A stretch of 64,000 nt of DNA from Acidobacteriota bacterium (lineage in GTDB: Bacteria > Acidobacteriota > Thermoanaerobaculia > Multivoradales > Multivoraceae): the NCBI GenBank assembly GCA_003388555.1, contig QQVD01000074.1, forward strand, positions 62,001 through 126,000. Reading direction: 5' to 3'. This document shows, piece by piece, positions 41,111 through 50,569 of the stretch. A program made the translations under genes and the position numbers. Position 1 is the stretch's first letter, and every line of letters starts with the position of its first letter. A model generated the notes under the pieces. That model searched no databases. It saw only the letters and a list, made by a program, of their open reading frames with translations, and was not told the DNA's origin.

Positions 41111-41510
41111 GGATGACGCTCCCGGGGGTCGGTTCTGGTTCCTGGCGTCCGCCTGGCTCTGAGTGCTCTACGGCGAGAAGTGACGGACGGTTGGCTCCGG
41201 CCCCCTCATCGGCCGGCACGCCCACGCGGAGAGGGCGCAGCGTAGCAGTCACGCCGCGGCCTGCTCCTGGCGGCGCCTCGATCCGAATCGCCCCGGCGCC
41301 CGTAACGTGCCCGAGTGCCGCCAGGGCGCGATCCCGGCACGTCCGGGAGCAGCGCGGCTCCACGATGCATCCCCAGGCGCCCAGCAGCGGCGCGCGATCG
41401 AGGACGTCGCTCCGCCCGCACCCGAGGGCGAGACCGTGTCAGCATCACGAGGGACGACAGCGGTACCAGACCGGGACGCAACAGAGACGATCCAGAGGAC
41501 CCTCACCCCG
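41111..41510. other. Divergent intergenic region
   Basis: 400 bases between the start of the amidohydrolase gene (minus) and the DUF547 gene (plus). It must hold promoters for both. I see no convincing -35/-10 pair, dyad or small gene. The only clear element is an AGAGGA ribosome binding site 11 bases before ATG 41511. Confidence 0.4.
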
Positions 41511-42359
41511 ATGCAACCGACGAACCGACTCCTGATCCGTCTCCCACTGACCCTGCCGCTCCTCCTCCTCGTCGCAGCCGTCTTGGCGGCCTGCGCCCCG
41601 GCGGCGTCACCGGCCCGCGGCCCGGTCGGCGAGCAGGTGCAGCGCGGTATCGAGACAGGGAGCGAGGAGTTCGATCACTCGCGTTTCGACGCGCTGCTCT
41701 CCGCCAGCGTGCGTGACGGGCTGGTCGACTACGCAGTGTTCCAGCAGCGGCGCGCCGAGCTCGACGAATACCTGGCAACGCTCGCCGCCGCCGACCTGGC
41801 ATCGCTCGAGCGCGACCACCTGATGGCGCTGCTGCTCAACGCCTACAACGCCTATACCATCGCCTCGATCCTCGACCACTGGGGAGTCTCGTCGATCCGT
41901 GAGATCGACGGAGTCTGGGATCGCGCGACCCACGACGTCGGCGGCAACCAGGTGACCCTCGACACCCTCGAGCACAACCTGCTGCGGCCGTACTTCCAGG
42001 ACCCGCGCATCCACGTCGCGGTGAACTGCGCCTCGATGTCCTGCGCTCCGCTGCCGACCTGGGCCTTCGACGGCGACCAGCTCGAGCAGCAGCTCGAGCA
42101 GTGGACCCACGCCTTCTTCGCCGACCCGCGGTACCTGACGCGCGAGGGGGAGGCGCTGCGGGTGTCGAAGCTGCTCGACTGGTACGGCGAGGACTTCACC
42201 GCCGAGGGCTGGCGCCCAAGGGCCGAGACCCTGGCCGGCTTCATCCAGCGCTACGCACCGGCGGAGATCGCGGCGTGGCTCGAGGAGCGCCGAAGCTCCG
42301 GCGACGAGGTGGAGATCCGCTTCTTCGACTACGACTGGTCGCTCAACCAGGCGCCGTGA
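41511..42359 (+). CDS. DUF547 lipoprotein
   Basis: 282 residues. The N-terminal LLLLVAAVLAAC is a lipoprotein signal with lipobox VLAAC. The mature protein matches DUF547: FDALLSASVRDGLVDYAVF, LLLNAYNAYTIASILDHW, FQDPRIHVAVNCASMSCAPL with the conserved Cys, and the C-terminal KLLDWYGEDF. The family is widespread (also in plants) and its biochemical role is not settled; a Cys/His site has suggested a protease-like activity to some authors. It starts at ATG 41511 with AGAGGA upstream. It ends 34 bases before the convergent GH109-like gene. Confidence 0.86.
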   Translation: MQPTNRLLIRLPLTLPLLLLVAAVLAACAPAASPARGPVGEQVQRGIETGSEEFDHSRFDALLSASVRDGLVDYAVFQQRRAELDEYLATLAAADLASLERDHLMALLLNAYNAYTIASILDHWGVSSIREIDGVWDRATHDVGGNQVTLDTLEHNLLRPYFQDPRIHVAVNCASMSCAPLPTWAFDGDQLEQQLEQWTHAFFADPRYLTREGEALRVSKLLDWYGEDFTAEGWRPRAETLAGFIQRYAPAEIAAWLEERRSSGDEVEIRFFDYDWSLNQAP

Positions 42360-42393
42360 TCGGCTGGAACATGCCCTGCTCCGGCGCCTGCGA

Positions 42394-43851
42394 TCAGGCG
42401 AACGACCCGGTGGGACGGCGCTGGCGCCAGCGGCCGCGGGTGAAATCGGGGATCTCGACCGGTCGGCTCCTCTCCGCGACCGAGATCTCGGAGACCTCGG
42501 TGATCACCGACAGCGCGGCAGCGTCGTAGACGTCCATCTCGAGGGCCTGGCCGGCGCGCAGACACTCGATCAGCCGCAGGTCCTCGAGGTAGTCCATGCC
42601 GCCGTGACCGGCGCCGGAGGCATCGTCGCCGGCCCGGCGCCACAGCGGGTGCTCCCACTCGGAGCGCAGCGGCTCGACGTCCTGCCAGTCGCCGTGGCCA
42701 CCTTCGGCGCGGTCTTCGAGGAAGATCCGGTCGGGATACCCGGTGAAGAGCCCCTCGGTGCCCTGCACGAGATGGATGCGTGAGTAGGGACGTGGCGACG
42801 TGGTGTCGTGCTGGACCACGAGGGTGCGCCCACGCACGGTGCGGATCAGGCTGGTGTTCATGTCGCCCAGGGCGTACGGCTGCAGGGCGCGCGGATCCTC
42901 GTCGCCGAATCGCTCGCGGGCGTACTTGCTGAGGCCGCGCTGCACGCTGCTCATCGACACCAGGAAGTCGAACTGGTCGCCGCGGTTGATGCCGAGACAG
43001 TTCGCCACCGGGCCCAGGCCGTGGGTGGGATAGAGGTTGCCGTTGCGGGTCTTCGAATGCTCGAGTCGCCACAGTCCCTCGTTGGCGTCGCTGAACTTGA
43101 TCGCCCGCAGGTCGTGGATGTAGGCGCCCTCGGCGTGCAGCAGCTCGCCGAAGAGGCCGGCGCGGGCCATGCGCAGCACCATCATCTCGGAGCGGCCGTA
43201 GCAGCAGTTCTCCATCATGATGCAGTGGCGCAGGGTCGACTCGGCGGTCTCCACCAGCTGCCAGCAGCCATCGATGGTGTAGGCCGCCGGCACCTCGACC
43301 GCGGTGTGCCGGCCGGCGCGCATCGCCTCGACGCAGACCGGCACGTGCCAGCGCCACGGCGTCGCGTTGAACACCAGATCGATCCCGTCCTGCTCTTCGA
43401 GCAAACGACGCCAGTCCTCCTCGCCCTGGGTGTACAGGACCGGTTCCTGCCGGCCGTCGGCGATCACCCAGCCCGCCACCTCGGCGGCGCGAGGGGCGTC
43501 GATGTCGCAGATCGCCACCACGTCGACGCCGGGGATGCGCAGGAAGTTGCGCACGTGGGCGCCGCCCTGCAACCCGACTCCGACGAAAGCCATGCGCACG
43601 CGCTCGAGCGGAGGCGCAGCGAAGCCCTCCGGCTCCAGATAGGCGTCCGGCAATGCGCCGCGCTGCACGGCCCCGGCGGTTCGGCCCGCGCCGCCAGCGA
43701 GGCCGACCACCGCCGCCACGCTCCCGGCCCGCCGCAGCAGCGAGCGGCGGCTCAGCCCGGCGGCGCCACGACGTCCAGGCTGCTTCGCCGCCGCGGTGGA
43801 GTCCGGCTCGGCCGAGGCCCCGTCTTCTGGATGGTCTCGCTCGTCCTTCAC
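42394..43851 (-). CDS. GH109-like Gfo/Idh/MocA oxidoreductase, Tat-exported
   Basis: 485 residues. A twin-arginine signal (SRRSLLRRAGSVAAVVG, residues 34-50) targets it across the membrane. The NAD-binding domain starts VRMAFVGVGLQGGAHVRNFL. The rest matches the GH109 alpha-N-acetylgalactosaminidase group: NATPWRWHVPVCVEAMRAG, EVPAAYTIDGCWQLVETAES, MMENCCYGRSEMMVLRMA, GAYIHDLR and NGNLYPTHGLGPVANCLGIN. GH109 enzymes use NAD in an oxidation-elimination cycle to cleave alpha-linked GalNAc. A periplasmic form must carry bound NAD, which fits Tat export of folded proteins. It starts at GTG 43851, overlapping the methyltransferase stop by GTGA. Confidence 0.87.
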   Translation of the reverse strand: MKDERDHPEDGASAEPDSTAAAKQPGRRGAAGLSRRSLLRRAGSVAAVVGLAGGAGRTAGAVQRGALPDAYLEPEGFAAPPLERVRMAFVGVGLQGGAHVRNFLRIPGVDVVAICDIDAPRAAEVAGWVIADGRQEPVLYTQGEEDWRRLLEEQDGIDLVFNATPWRWHVPVCVEAMRAGRHTAVEVPAAYTIDGCWQLVETAESTLRHCIMMENCCYGRSEMMVLRMARAGLFGELLHAEGAYIHDLRAIKFSDANEGLWRLEHSKTRNGNLYPTHGLGPVANCLGINRGDQFDFLVSMSSVQRGLSKYARERFGDEDPRALQPYALGDMNTSLIRTVRGRTLVVQHDTTSPRPYSRIHLVQGTEGLFTGYPDRIFLEDRAEGGHGDWQDVEPLRSEWEHPLWRRAGDDASGAGHGGMDYLEDLRLIECLRAGQALEMDVYDAAALSVITEVSEISVAERSRPVEIPDFTRGRWRQRRPTGSFA

Positions 43852-45446
43852 CGTCGTCCCTCCTGGGTCTCCGTCCCTGCCCTTGCCCGTCCAGGCGGGC
43901 GCCGATCGGTGGCGGTGATCGGCGGCCCGTCCGGATCCTCCTCGGTCATGCCCGCCGCGCGCTTGAGTTGGAACCAGCGCCGCCGCAGACGCCAGAAGAA
44001 GCTCTGCTTCATCGCTTCGATGATCTCCGCCAGCTCGTAGACGCGCTGACGGTGGCGCAGGAAGTTCTCGCGTGCCGTGTGGTGCAGCAGTCGCTCCAGC
44101 GCCCCCGCCCAGACCACGGTGCGCAGCGCTTCGTCAGCGCGGGGAGGACCGACGGGATCGAAGCGATCCACGGGCCCGGTCGCCACCTCGACGACCAGCA
44201 GCGCCGCGGTGCGCCGCAGGGGCACCGGAAGCGCCACCCGCAGCGACCAGCCCGGCCGAGCCGCGGCATCGAGATCCAGCGGTTCGACCAGCTCCTCGCG
44301 TGGCTGCATCTGCCCGGCGTCGAGGGTGCCGAGCGACTGCACCTGTCCGTCGGGGGGATCGGCGAGCAGCACCGCGATCGACTCGACCCGCGTGTCCGCG
44401 GCGCCGGGGATCGCCCAGCCGGACAGCTCCAGCACCAGTGTCGCGGCCTCGCGACCGGCGCGGCGCCCGACGCTCAGGGTGCAGCTCTCGATCTGGCAGC
44501 GCGCCCCGGGGTCGATCGGCAGAGCCCGCATCCGTCTCCGGCGTCCATCGACGTCGCCGTCCGCCGTCACCGCAGCGGACGCCGTCGCCAGCACCAGATC
44601 CTGATAGCCACACAGACCGCGCGGCAGCAGCCGGTGCACCGCGCCGACGCCCTCGAGCCGCCGGCGCAGGGCCGGACCGGTGATCCAGGAGGAGCCGTAC
44701 TCCGCATGATCGAGCTCGTGGCTCTCGCTCGACGGCTCGAAGAAGAAGCCCTCCGACGGCATCTCGTGCTCGGGAGGCAGTAGCTCCTCACCGTGCACCG
44801 AGAAGACCAGCAGCCCGTCCGGTTCCAGCATCGCGAGCAGTCGCTCGAGCCAGCGGTCGAAGCGACCGCTGGGCAGATGGGTGAAGAGCGAGCCGGCGTA
44901 GATGAGGTCGTAGCGTCGCGGCGGCCGCAGGTCGGCCGGGTCGACCGAGGAGACGAACCCTCCGACTCCCAGCACGGAGCGCGCGAACGCCACCGCGCCG
45001 GGCAACAGGTCGCTGCTCGAGACCCGCTGCGGTCCGAGCTCGGCGGCGAAGAAGCGCGTCACCCTCCCGTAGCCACCACCGAAGTCGAGCAGCGACCCGA
45101 GGTGATCGAGATCGCCGAACCACGCCCGCGCCACCTGCAGCACGGTCGCCGCGACCCGCTCGCCGCTGGCGAAGTAGTCGAGGACCGCCGCGTCCCAGTC
45201 GCCGCCGTCGCGCCACGAGAACTCGAGCATCTCGTCGGCGGCGGCGATCCGCCGCTCGACCCCCTCCCAGCCGCGCCACGCCGCGAGGCCCTGCAGGGCG
45301 GGCAGCGGTTCGCGAGGATCGTAGGCGAGCGCCGGAGACGCTCGGCGCGCGGCATCGTCCGGCGCGGCCGGGACAGCCGACGGCGACGCTGCGGCAGGCG
45401 ACGACGAGGTGCCTGGCCCGGTGCTCGGTGTAGAGGGCTGGCTCAC
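43848..45446 (-). CDS. Class I SAM-dependent methyltransferase, large
   Basis: 532 residues. A low-complexity N-terminus (about 35 residues rich in Ser/Pro/Ala) is followed by a methyltransferase domain: LGSLLDFGGGYGRVTRFFAA is motif I, SSSDLLPGAVAFAR follows, then YDLIYAGSLFTHLPSGRFD and LEPDGLLVFSVHG. The C-terminal half (from about 300) has a beta-sandwich-like region (RGLCGYQDLVLA; LELSGWAIPGAADTRV) and a helical tail (FWRLRRRWFQLKRAAG), unknown to me. Such two-part enzymes occur in glycan biosynthesis loci. Its stop overlaps the GH109-like gene start by 4 bases, indicating co-translation. Confidence 0.8.
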   Translation of the reverse strand: MSQPSTPSTGPGTSSSPAAASPSAVPAAPDDAARRASPALAYDPREPLPALQGLAAWRGWEGVERRIAAADEMLEFSWRDGGDWDAAVLDYFASGERVAATVLQVARAWFGDLDHLGSLLDFGGGYGRVTRFFAAELGPQRVSSSDLLPGAVAFARSVLGVGGFVSSVDPADLRPPRRYDLIYAGSLFTHLPSGRFDRWLERLLAMLEPDGLLVFSVHGEELLPPEHEMPSEGFFFEPSSESHELDHAEYGSSWITGPALRRRLEGVGAVHRLLPRGLCGYQDLVLATASAAVTADGDVDGRRRRMRALPIDPGARCQIESCTLSVGRRAGREAATLVLELSGWAIPGAADTRVESIAVLLADPPDGQVQSLGTLDAGQMQPREELVEPLDLDAAARPGWSLRVALPVPLRRTAALLVVEVATGPVDRFDPVGPPRADEALRTVVWAGALERLLHHTARENFLRHRQRVYELAEIIEAMKQSFFWRLRRRWFQLKRAAGMTEEDPDGPPITATDRRPPGRARAGTETQEGRR

Positions 45447-45517
45447 CGGGGCAAGCTAGCACGCGGCGCCGCGTCGCATTCCTCTCCCGCAGCCGCGGCG
45501 TGCCGCACCCCGAGGCT

Positions 45518-48500
45518 TCAGCGCGCCTCGGCTGCGCCGCCTCGATCGAGCGCGATCTCGACCCCCACCGCCGAGCCCGCCATCGCCAGCTCCACGGGGG
45601 AGTATCCGGGCGCCACCGCCAGCACCCGGTAGACGCCGGGCACCAACGCGCGCAGGGTGAAGGAGCCGTCGTCCGCACTCTGCTCCCGAGATCGTTTCTC
45701 GATCCAGTCGGCGTCGGCGCCAACGAGTGACAGCTGCGCACCCGGCAACGGACGACGACTCGTCGCGTCGACCACCCGGCCGCTGATCTGCACCCGCTCG
45801 AGGTCGAGCTCGAGGGTGCGATCCTCGGCCACGACGCCGCTCCACACCGGCACCAGCTCGCTGGTGGCGTCGGCCACCGCGAGGTGCCAGGTGCCCGGCG
45901 CCAGCCCCTCGAGAGCGCCGCGCCCCATCGCGTTGAGGTTGGCCCAGCTGACCTGACCCTCGGGTCCGTCGGCGGCCACCCAGGCGGCGAGCGGCGCGCC
46001 GTCGACGCGAGCGGTCAGCTGCAGGCGCAGCGCACGCTCGGCGAACTCGAGCTCCACGTGCCGATCGCCCGCCTCGGCGAGCTCGATCTGCCGCTCGACC
46101 TCGCGGCCGTCAGGCAGCGAGGCGCGCAGACGCCAAGCGCCGGCGGCGAGCTCGTCGAGGCGGAACGCTCCGTCGGCGGAGACCTCGGCGGTGGTGACGG
46201 TCCACTCGTGACGGGCGGCGAGACGCACGCTCTGCAGCTCCCGTGCATCGAGGCCGAGGACCCGACCGGTGATCAGGCCCGTGCCGCCGAGCACCACCTC
46301 GACGCCCCGCAGGTCGGAGCCCAGCTCGATCTCGCGCCTCGTCCCCTGGCGCCTGCGCCCCTCGCCGGCGGTACCGCCTGCCCACAGCAGGTAGCGCCCT
46401 GGCTCGAGCCCGCGGAAGCCGAACGATCCGTCGGCCGGGGTCCGGGCCCGAGGGCGGCTGCCAGTCCGCTCACCGACGCCCACTCTCGACAGCACCACCT
46501 CGCTGTCACTCACCGGTGCCCCCCGCATGTCGACCACCCGGCCGGAGAGCTCGAGCCCCTCCTCGAACTCGACCTCGATCCGACGCACCTCGCTGGGTCG
46601 CAGATCGATCGCCACCTCCCGCACCCAGCCACGGTCGTCGACCGCGTGCACGGTGTGGGCGCCGATGCCGACACCGGCGAGGGTGAACTCACCGAAGTCG
46701 TCGGTCACAGCGGCCTCACCGCAGCAGCGCACGCTGACGCCTTCGAGGGCGCGACCGCCGCGCCGCACCACGCCGGTCACCGTGGCGGTGTCGGGCGAGC
46801 GCAGCACCAGGTCGTTGTACTCCTCTCCCGAAGCCACCTCGAGGGGGATCTCGTCGAAGTCGGGACCGCTCGGCGGTCGGCCCCACAGCACCAGCTCGCC
46901 CGATGGCACGCCGCGCAGTACGAACCGCCCGTCGGCGCCGCTGCGCGTGTAGAGCCGCGGCGGCAGCGCGATCGTCGGGTGTCGCGAGCGCAGCGCGACG
47001 TGGGCGCCGGAGACTTCCCGGCCGCGCGCGTCGAGCGCCCGGCCGGAGACGATGGCGGCGCGCTCGAGCTCGACGCGTACCGGCTCGGCGCGCGGCAGCT
47101 CGACGGCGTCGACGGTGCGGGTGACGAAGTCGAAGTGCTCGATGCGCAGGGTCACCTTCTCGTCGCTGCCCAGGCCGGCGATCCTGACTCTCCCGTCGAC
47201 ATCGCTGCGCCGCGGCAGCGCACGTAGATCGCCGGGTGCGACGCGCGGCGAGTCGACACCCGACACCTCTTCGCCCGACCAGCGTGGGTGAGCGCCACGA
47301 AAGAGCACTGTCGCTCCCTCGACGGGGGCCCCGTCGCGGTCGACGAGCTCGACCTCCAGATCGAGCGCGTCACCGAGGACCACCGTGCCGAGCTCGTAGC
47401 GGCCCTGTCGATCGCGGCTGGCACCCGCGAGATCGAGATCGGAGATGGTGGCGGGAGCGTGCCCCGGCGCGCGCACCAGCAGATGCAGGCGCGAGAACGG
47501 CACGTCGGCGAGCACGAAGCCGCCGGCGCCGTCGGTCCGCGCCTGCTGTCGTGGCGGCGCCCCGGCGATCCGCTCGCCAGCGGGCGTCGCGTCGAGCAGG
47601 ACGACCTCGGCGCCGCGCACCGGGACCTCGCCGGCGTCGACCACCCACCCGAGCACGGCGCGAGGCTGGCGGACGACCAGGCGCACCGGCGCCGCCGGTT
47701 CGCCGACGGCGGCCGCGGCGACCTGCACCGGTGTCACCACACGGCCCTCTCCCGGCGAGGCTTCGAGTCGCCAGCGTGATGCGGGCGCCAGGCCGAGGAA
47801 GCGGAACTGGCCCCGGCGATCGCTCAGCGCCGCCAAGCGCGCCAGAGACGGCGCGGAAGTCGCCGCCCCGTCCTCTTCGGCGACGGCGCTGAGCGCGAGC
47901 TCCACACCCGGCACCGGACCGCCGGCCTCGTCGACCAGCTCCCCGATCAACGATGCGGCGCGCTGCAGCTCGACATCGCCCGGCGGTGCATCCCGGGAGG
48001 CACGCGTCCAGGCGTAGCCGGAGGCGCCGACCAGGACGTCGCGACGCGGATCGGTGGCGATCTCGAACCCGCCGTCCGGGCCGCTGCGCGTTGCGGTCGC
48101 GCCGGCCACCACGAAGGCCGCCGCGAGGGGACGGCCGTCGGCGGCGTCGCGCACCGTGCCGCGGACTCGCGGCCAGGGCCGCAGGCTGAGCTCGACCGCT
48201 TCATCGCCTCCACCACCGATCGCTATCTCGATCCGTGCCGACGCTCGACGCGACAGGGCCTCGATGCGCGACGAGGCACCTGCGTTCAGCCGCAGCTCGT
48301 GCACCCCGCCGCCCGGGTCGGCATCGAGCCGGGCGACCGGCCGACCGTCGACCAGCACCACCGTCGGCTCGGTGACCAGACCGACGAGCAGGGTGCGGCC
48401 CGACACCTCGGCCAGCGGATCGTGCGCCACCGTGACGCCGCCGTTCCTGCCTCTGTCGCCGATCTCGATCCGCTCCCGCCCCCAACGGTTGCTGGCGTAG

Positions 48501-49276
48501 AACTGCAGCATCTCGGCATCGGCGCGCACGAACTCGAACTCGTCCGGTGCCAGGTCGTCTCCGCTCGGTGTCGAGAACCGGTCGCCGCCGGTCCAACCGT
48601 AGAGCGGCGGCCGCCGCCAACCGACCGGCGCCACGGAGCCGGTTCGCTCCGACTGCGTCAGGACCACCCAGGATCGCTCCGCGGCGTCAGCGGGACCGAC
48701 CGACGAGACGTCGGGCGGCACCACCCGCAGTCGCTCAACGTGGGCCGGTGCCAGAACCAACGTCGGCAGGTGGAGCTCGCTGGGTACCGGCAGCACGGCG
48801 TACTCGTAGTCCAAGTGGCCGGCGCTCTGCACGAGCACCCGCGCCGGCCCGTTCAGGTCGGCCACCAGCTCGAAGTGCCCGTCGCGGTCCCAGGCACCAC
48901 GGGCGAGGACGAGTTCGCCGGCGATGTTCCCCGGTGCTGCCGGACCGCTTTGGCGTCCCTCGTCCGCCGCCAACCTCTGCAGCTCGGCGAGCGCCTCGAG
49001 CAGCCGGTCGGCACGCGACCGGGCGGCGAGAATCGACACCTGGCCGGAACCCGGTCGCGGCACCGAGCCGTCGGAGCGAACGACGCGGCCGGTGACCCTC
49101 ACGGCGACTCCGGAGCCTTGTGAGGCCGCGGCCTGCGACGAGTGCGCCGCTGGTTCCTGCGCCCAGGCGGTGACGGCGGCCGACAGCAGAAGCGAGGCAA
49201 CGAGGCGCCGGCGGCGCATCGGTGCACGCTCGACGCTGCGCCCCGCCACCGTCGTCGTGGTGGTGCTGGAGGTCAT
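45518..49276 (-). CDS. Large exported carboxypeptidase-regulatory-like repeat protein
   Basis: About 1252 residues from ATG 49276, or 1233 from ATG 49219, which directly starts the signal peptide MRRRRLVASLLLSAAVTAWA. The protein is a chain of CarboxypepD_reg/Cna-B-like modules of about 85 residues. Examples are VRGTVRDAADGRPLAAAFVV, GWVVDAGEVPVRGAEVVLLD, VTGVVRRGGRALEGVSVRCC and ISGRVVDATSRRPLPGAQLS. At least ten are visible. Unlike the 22198-26472 protein it lacks the Cys-pair pattern and the DGFESGD tail; it ends VEIALDRGGAAEAR. Such proteins are probably outer-surface or periplasmic structural proteins; function unknown. The frame is open upstream but not protein-like. Confidence 0.78.
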   Translation of the reverse strand: MTSSTTTTTVAGRSVERAPMRRRRLVASLLLSAAVTAWAQEPAAHSSQAAASQGSGVAVRVTGRVVRSDGSVPRPGSGQVSILAARSRADRLLEALAELQRLAADEGRQSGPAAPGNIAGELVLARGAWDRDGHFELVADLNGPARVLVQSAGHLDYEYAVLPVPSELHLPTLVLAPAHVERLRVVPPDVSSVGPADAAERSWVVLTQSERTGSVAPVGWRRPPLYGWTGGDRFSTPSGDDLAPDEFEFVRADAEMLQFYASNRWGRERIEIGDRGRNGGVTVAHDPLAEVSGRTLLVGLVTEPTVVLVDGRPVARLDADPGGGVHELRLNAGASSRIEALSRRASARIEIAIGGGGDEAVELSLRPWPRVRGTVRDAADGRPLAAAFVVAGATATRSGPDGGFEIATDPRRDVLVGASGYAWTRASRDAPPGDVELQRAASLIGELVDEAGGPVPGVELALSAVAEEDGAATSAPSLARLAALSDRRGQFRFLGLAPASRWRLEASPGEGRVVTPVQVAAAAVGEPAAPVRLVVRQPRAVLGWVVDAGEVPVRGAEVVLLDATPAGERIAGAPPRQQARTDGAGGFVLADVPFSRLHLLVRAPGHAPATISDLDLAGASRDRQGRYELGTVVLGDALDLEVELVDRDGAPVEGATVLFRGAHPRWSGEEVSGVDSPRVAPGDLRALPRRSDVDGRVRIAGLGSDEKVTLRIEHFDFVTRTVDAVELPRAEPVRVELERAAIVSGRALDARGREVSGAHVALRSRHPTIALPPRLYTRSGADGRFVLRGVPSGELVLWGRPPSGPDFDEIPLEVASGEEYNDLVLRSPDTATVTGVVRRGGRALEGVSVRCCGEAAVTDDFGEFTLAGVGIGAHTVHAVDDRGWVREVAIDLRPSEVRRIEVEFEEGLELSGRVVDMRGAPVSDSEVVLSRVGVGERTGSRPRARTPADGSFGFRGLEPGRYLLWAGGTAGEGRRRQGTRREIELGSDLRGVEVVLGGTGLITGRVLGLDARELQSVRLAARHEWTVTTAEVSADGAFRLDELAAGAWRLRASLPDGREVERQIELAEAGDRHVELEFAERALRLQLTARVDGAPLAAWVAADGPEGQVSWANLNAMGRGALEGLAPGTWHLAVADATSELVPVWSGVVAEDRTLELDLERVQISGRVVDATSRRPLPGAQLSLVGADADWIEKRSREQSADDGSFTLRALVPGVYRVLAVAPGYSPVELAMAGSAVGVEIALDRGGAAEAR

Positions 49277-49531
49277 CCTGGCTCGTGGTTCCCGGCCGGC
49301 CAATGCCGTGACCGGGCCGCGGAATTCCGCCTTTCGGTGGAGTCCGATCCCCGGGCAACCTCTTCGCGGCCCCAGGCGCCTCGAGCTTCCGGCACGGGAG
49401 CGCCACGGGGTTCTGCGAGAATCCCGGCCCGGCACTTCGGTCCATGCCTTCCATCCCCCGGACCGACGCCGGCCCGCCGGCCGAGCTGGCTCGGCAGGCG
49501 GCGTCGACCCGGGATGCAGGAGACTTCCGAC

Positions 49532-49873
49532 ATGAATCCTCCCGACATGACTCCCCCGGACCGCCCTCGGTTCCCGGAAAGCCGCGACCTCTCGACTCTC
49601 CGCCGCGCCGACTTCGGCGAGTGCGTCGGTGACGAGTTCACGACCGCGGACGAGGACTTCGTGCTGCGCCTGAGGCAGGCCGAGTCGTTCGGCAGCAGGG
49701 TCGATCCGCAGAGCGGACGTCCCTTCTCCTGCATCTTCAAGGGTCCCGACGAACCGGTGCTGGCTCAGGGCATCGTCGACCTGCGCCACCCACGACTCGG
49801 CTCGCTGTCGATCTTCCTGGTCCCGATCGGCCCAGCGGCGGACGGGATGCAGTACGAGGCGGTGTTCACCTGA
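49532..49873 (+). CDS. DUF6916-like small protein
   Basis: 113 residues. The core reads FGECVGDEFTTADEDFVLRL, then GRPFSCIFKGPDEPVLAQGI and LRHPRLGSLSIFLVPIGPAA ending YEAVF. I recognise this as the DUF6916 pattern (RPFSLxFxGP, Q-G, H-P-x-L-G, FLVPIG, YEAVF). In other bacteria such genes can lie beside phage-tail-collar (MdpB-like) genes, and three collar genes occur 5-6 kb downstream here. Family naming is moderately sure. ATG 49532 has AGGAG 9 bases upstream; ATG 49514 and 49547 are also in frame. The stop lies inside a 16-base direct duplication. Confidence 0.6.
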   Translation: MNPPDMTPPDRPRFPESRDLSTLRRADFGECVGDEFTTADEDFVLRLRQAESFGSRVDPQSGRPFSCIFKGPDEPVLAQGIVDLRHPRLGSLSIFLVPIGPAADGMQYEAVFT

Positions 49874-49892
49874 GTCGGTGTTCACCTGAGGC
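49861..49892. repeat. 16-base direct duplication across a stop codon
   Basis: GGTGTTCACCTGAGTC (49861-49876) is followed directly by GGTGTTCACCTGAGGC (49877-49892), 15 of 16 identical. The first copy contains the TGA that ends the DUF6916-like gene; the second repeats that TGA in a shifted frame. It looks like a recent slippage duplication. Confidence 0.9.
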
Positions 49893-50093
49893 GGAGCCGG
49901 CTCACCGCTCTCGACAAGCCCCGCGACGCGGCGGCGCCGAACGGCGCAGCCATCGACCGCGCTCGCCGATAGCCACTTGAGCATCGCCGTATCTTCCTGA
50001 TTCGCTGGTGCTTCGCCACGAGTTTGCGCTACCGTAGGGGGATCCCTTTCTGCACCGGTCTCGTGCGCGTCACGAGGCACCCTCTTTCCAGTG

Positions 50094-50492
50094 ATGTCCT
50101 TGGTCCACTCCACCCTGCGCCACCGCATCGTTCGGGTCCTCGGCTCCGGAACCCTGAGCGACGAGGAGCTGCTGACCCAGCGGCGCCGCATCGTCGAGAC
50201 CTGCATGCTCGACGACCTCGACGGGCTGCTGGTGGACCTGCGCTCGGTGGTCAACAGTGAGATCAGCACTGCCACGATCGAGCGGCTGGCACGACTCGAC
50301 CACTCCCGTTGCGGTCTGCTGCGGATCGCGATCGTCGCGCCCCAGGACGTGCTCTTCGGTCTCTCGCGCATGTACCACCAGAACCTGCAGAGCGCTGGGG
50401 GTCCACCGGTCGAGGTCTTCCGCGACATCGCGCCGGCCCTGTCCTGGCTGCGGCGCGAGGGCGAGCAGGTGATCCGCGTCTCCGCCGGCTGA
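50094..50492 (+). CDS. STAS/SpoIIAA-like small protein
   Basis: 132 residues. The alternating pattern STLRHRIVRVLGSGTLSDEE, then LDDLDGLLVDLRSVVNSEIS and CGLLRIAIVAPQDVLF suggests the STAS-like fold (SpoIIAA-like), often found in proteins that adjust sigma-factor or transport activity. No phosphorylatable Ser of the classic DSxG type is seen. A GTG (50091) directly precedes ATG 50094. Ribosome binding is weak. No anti-sigma kinase gene is nearby. The fold is inferred from secondary-structure pattern only. Confidence 0.55.
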   Translation: MSLVHSTLRHRIVRVLGSGTLSDEELLTQRRRIVETCMLDDLDGLLVDLRSVVNSEISTATIERLARLDHSRCGLLRIAIVAPQDVLFGLSRMYHQNLQSAGGPPVEVFRDIAPALSWLRREGEQVIRVSAG

Positions 50493-50569
50493 TCCTCCCC
50501 GAGCGCCCGCTGCTCCACCGAGCCGCCGGGCGTCACCGTCGCCGACTGCTCCTGGCGACCCGGCTCTGC

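Noticed and set aside
45461-45474. Perfect 14-base palindrome ACGCGGCGCCGCGT between two minus-strand genes
   Set aside because: Too GC-rich and short to assign as terminator or operator; such palindromes are expected by chance here.
45884-47227. 447-codon plus-strand frame opposite the large carboxypeptidase-regulatory gene
   Set aside because: Composition (His, Pro, Arg, Leu) is typical of a GC antisense shadow, and the opposite strand has clear repeated domains.
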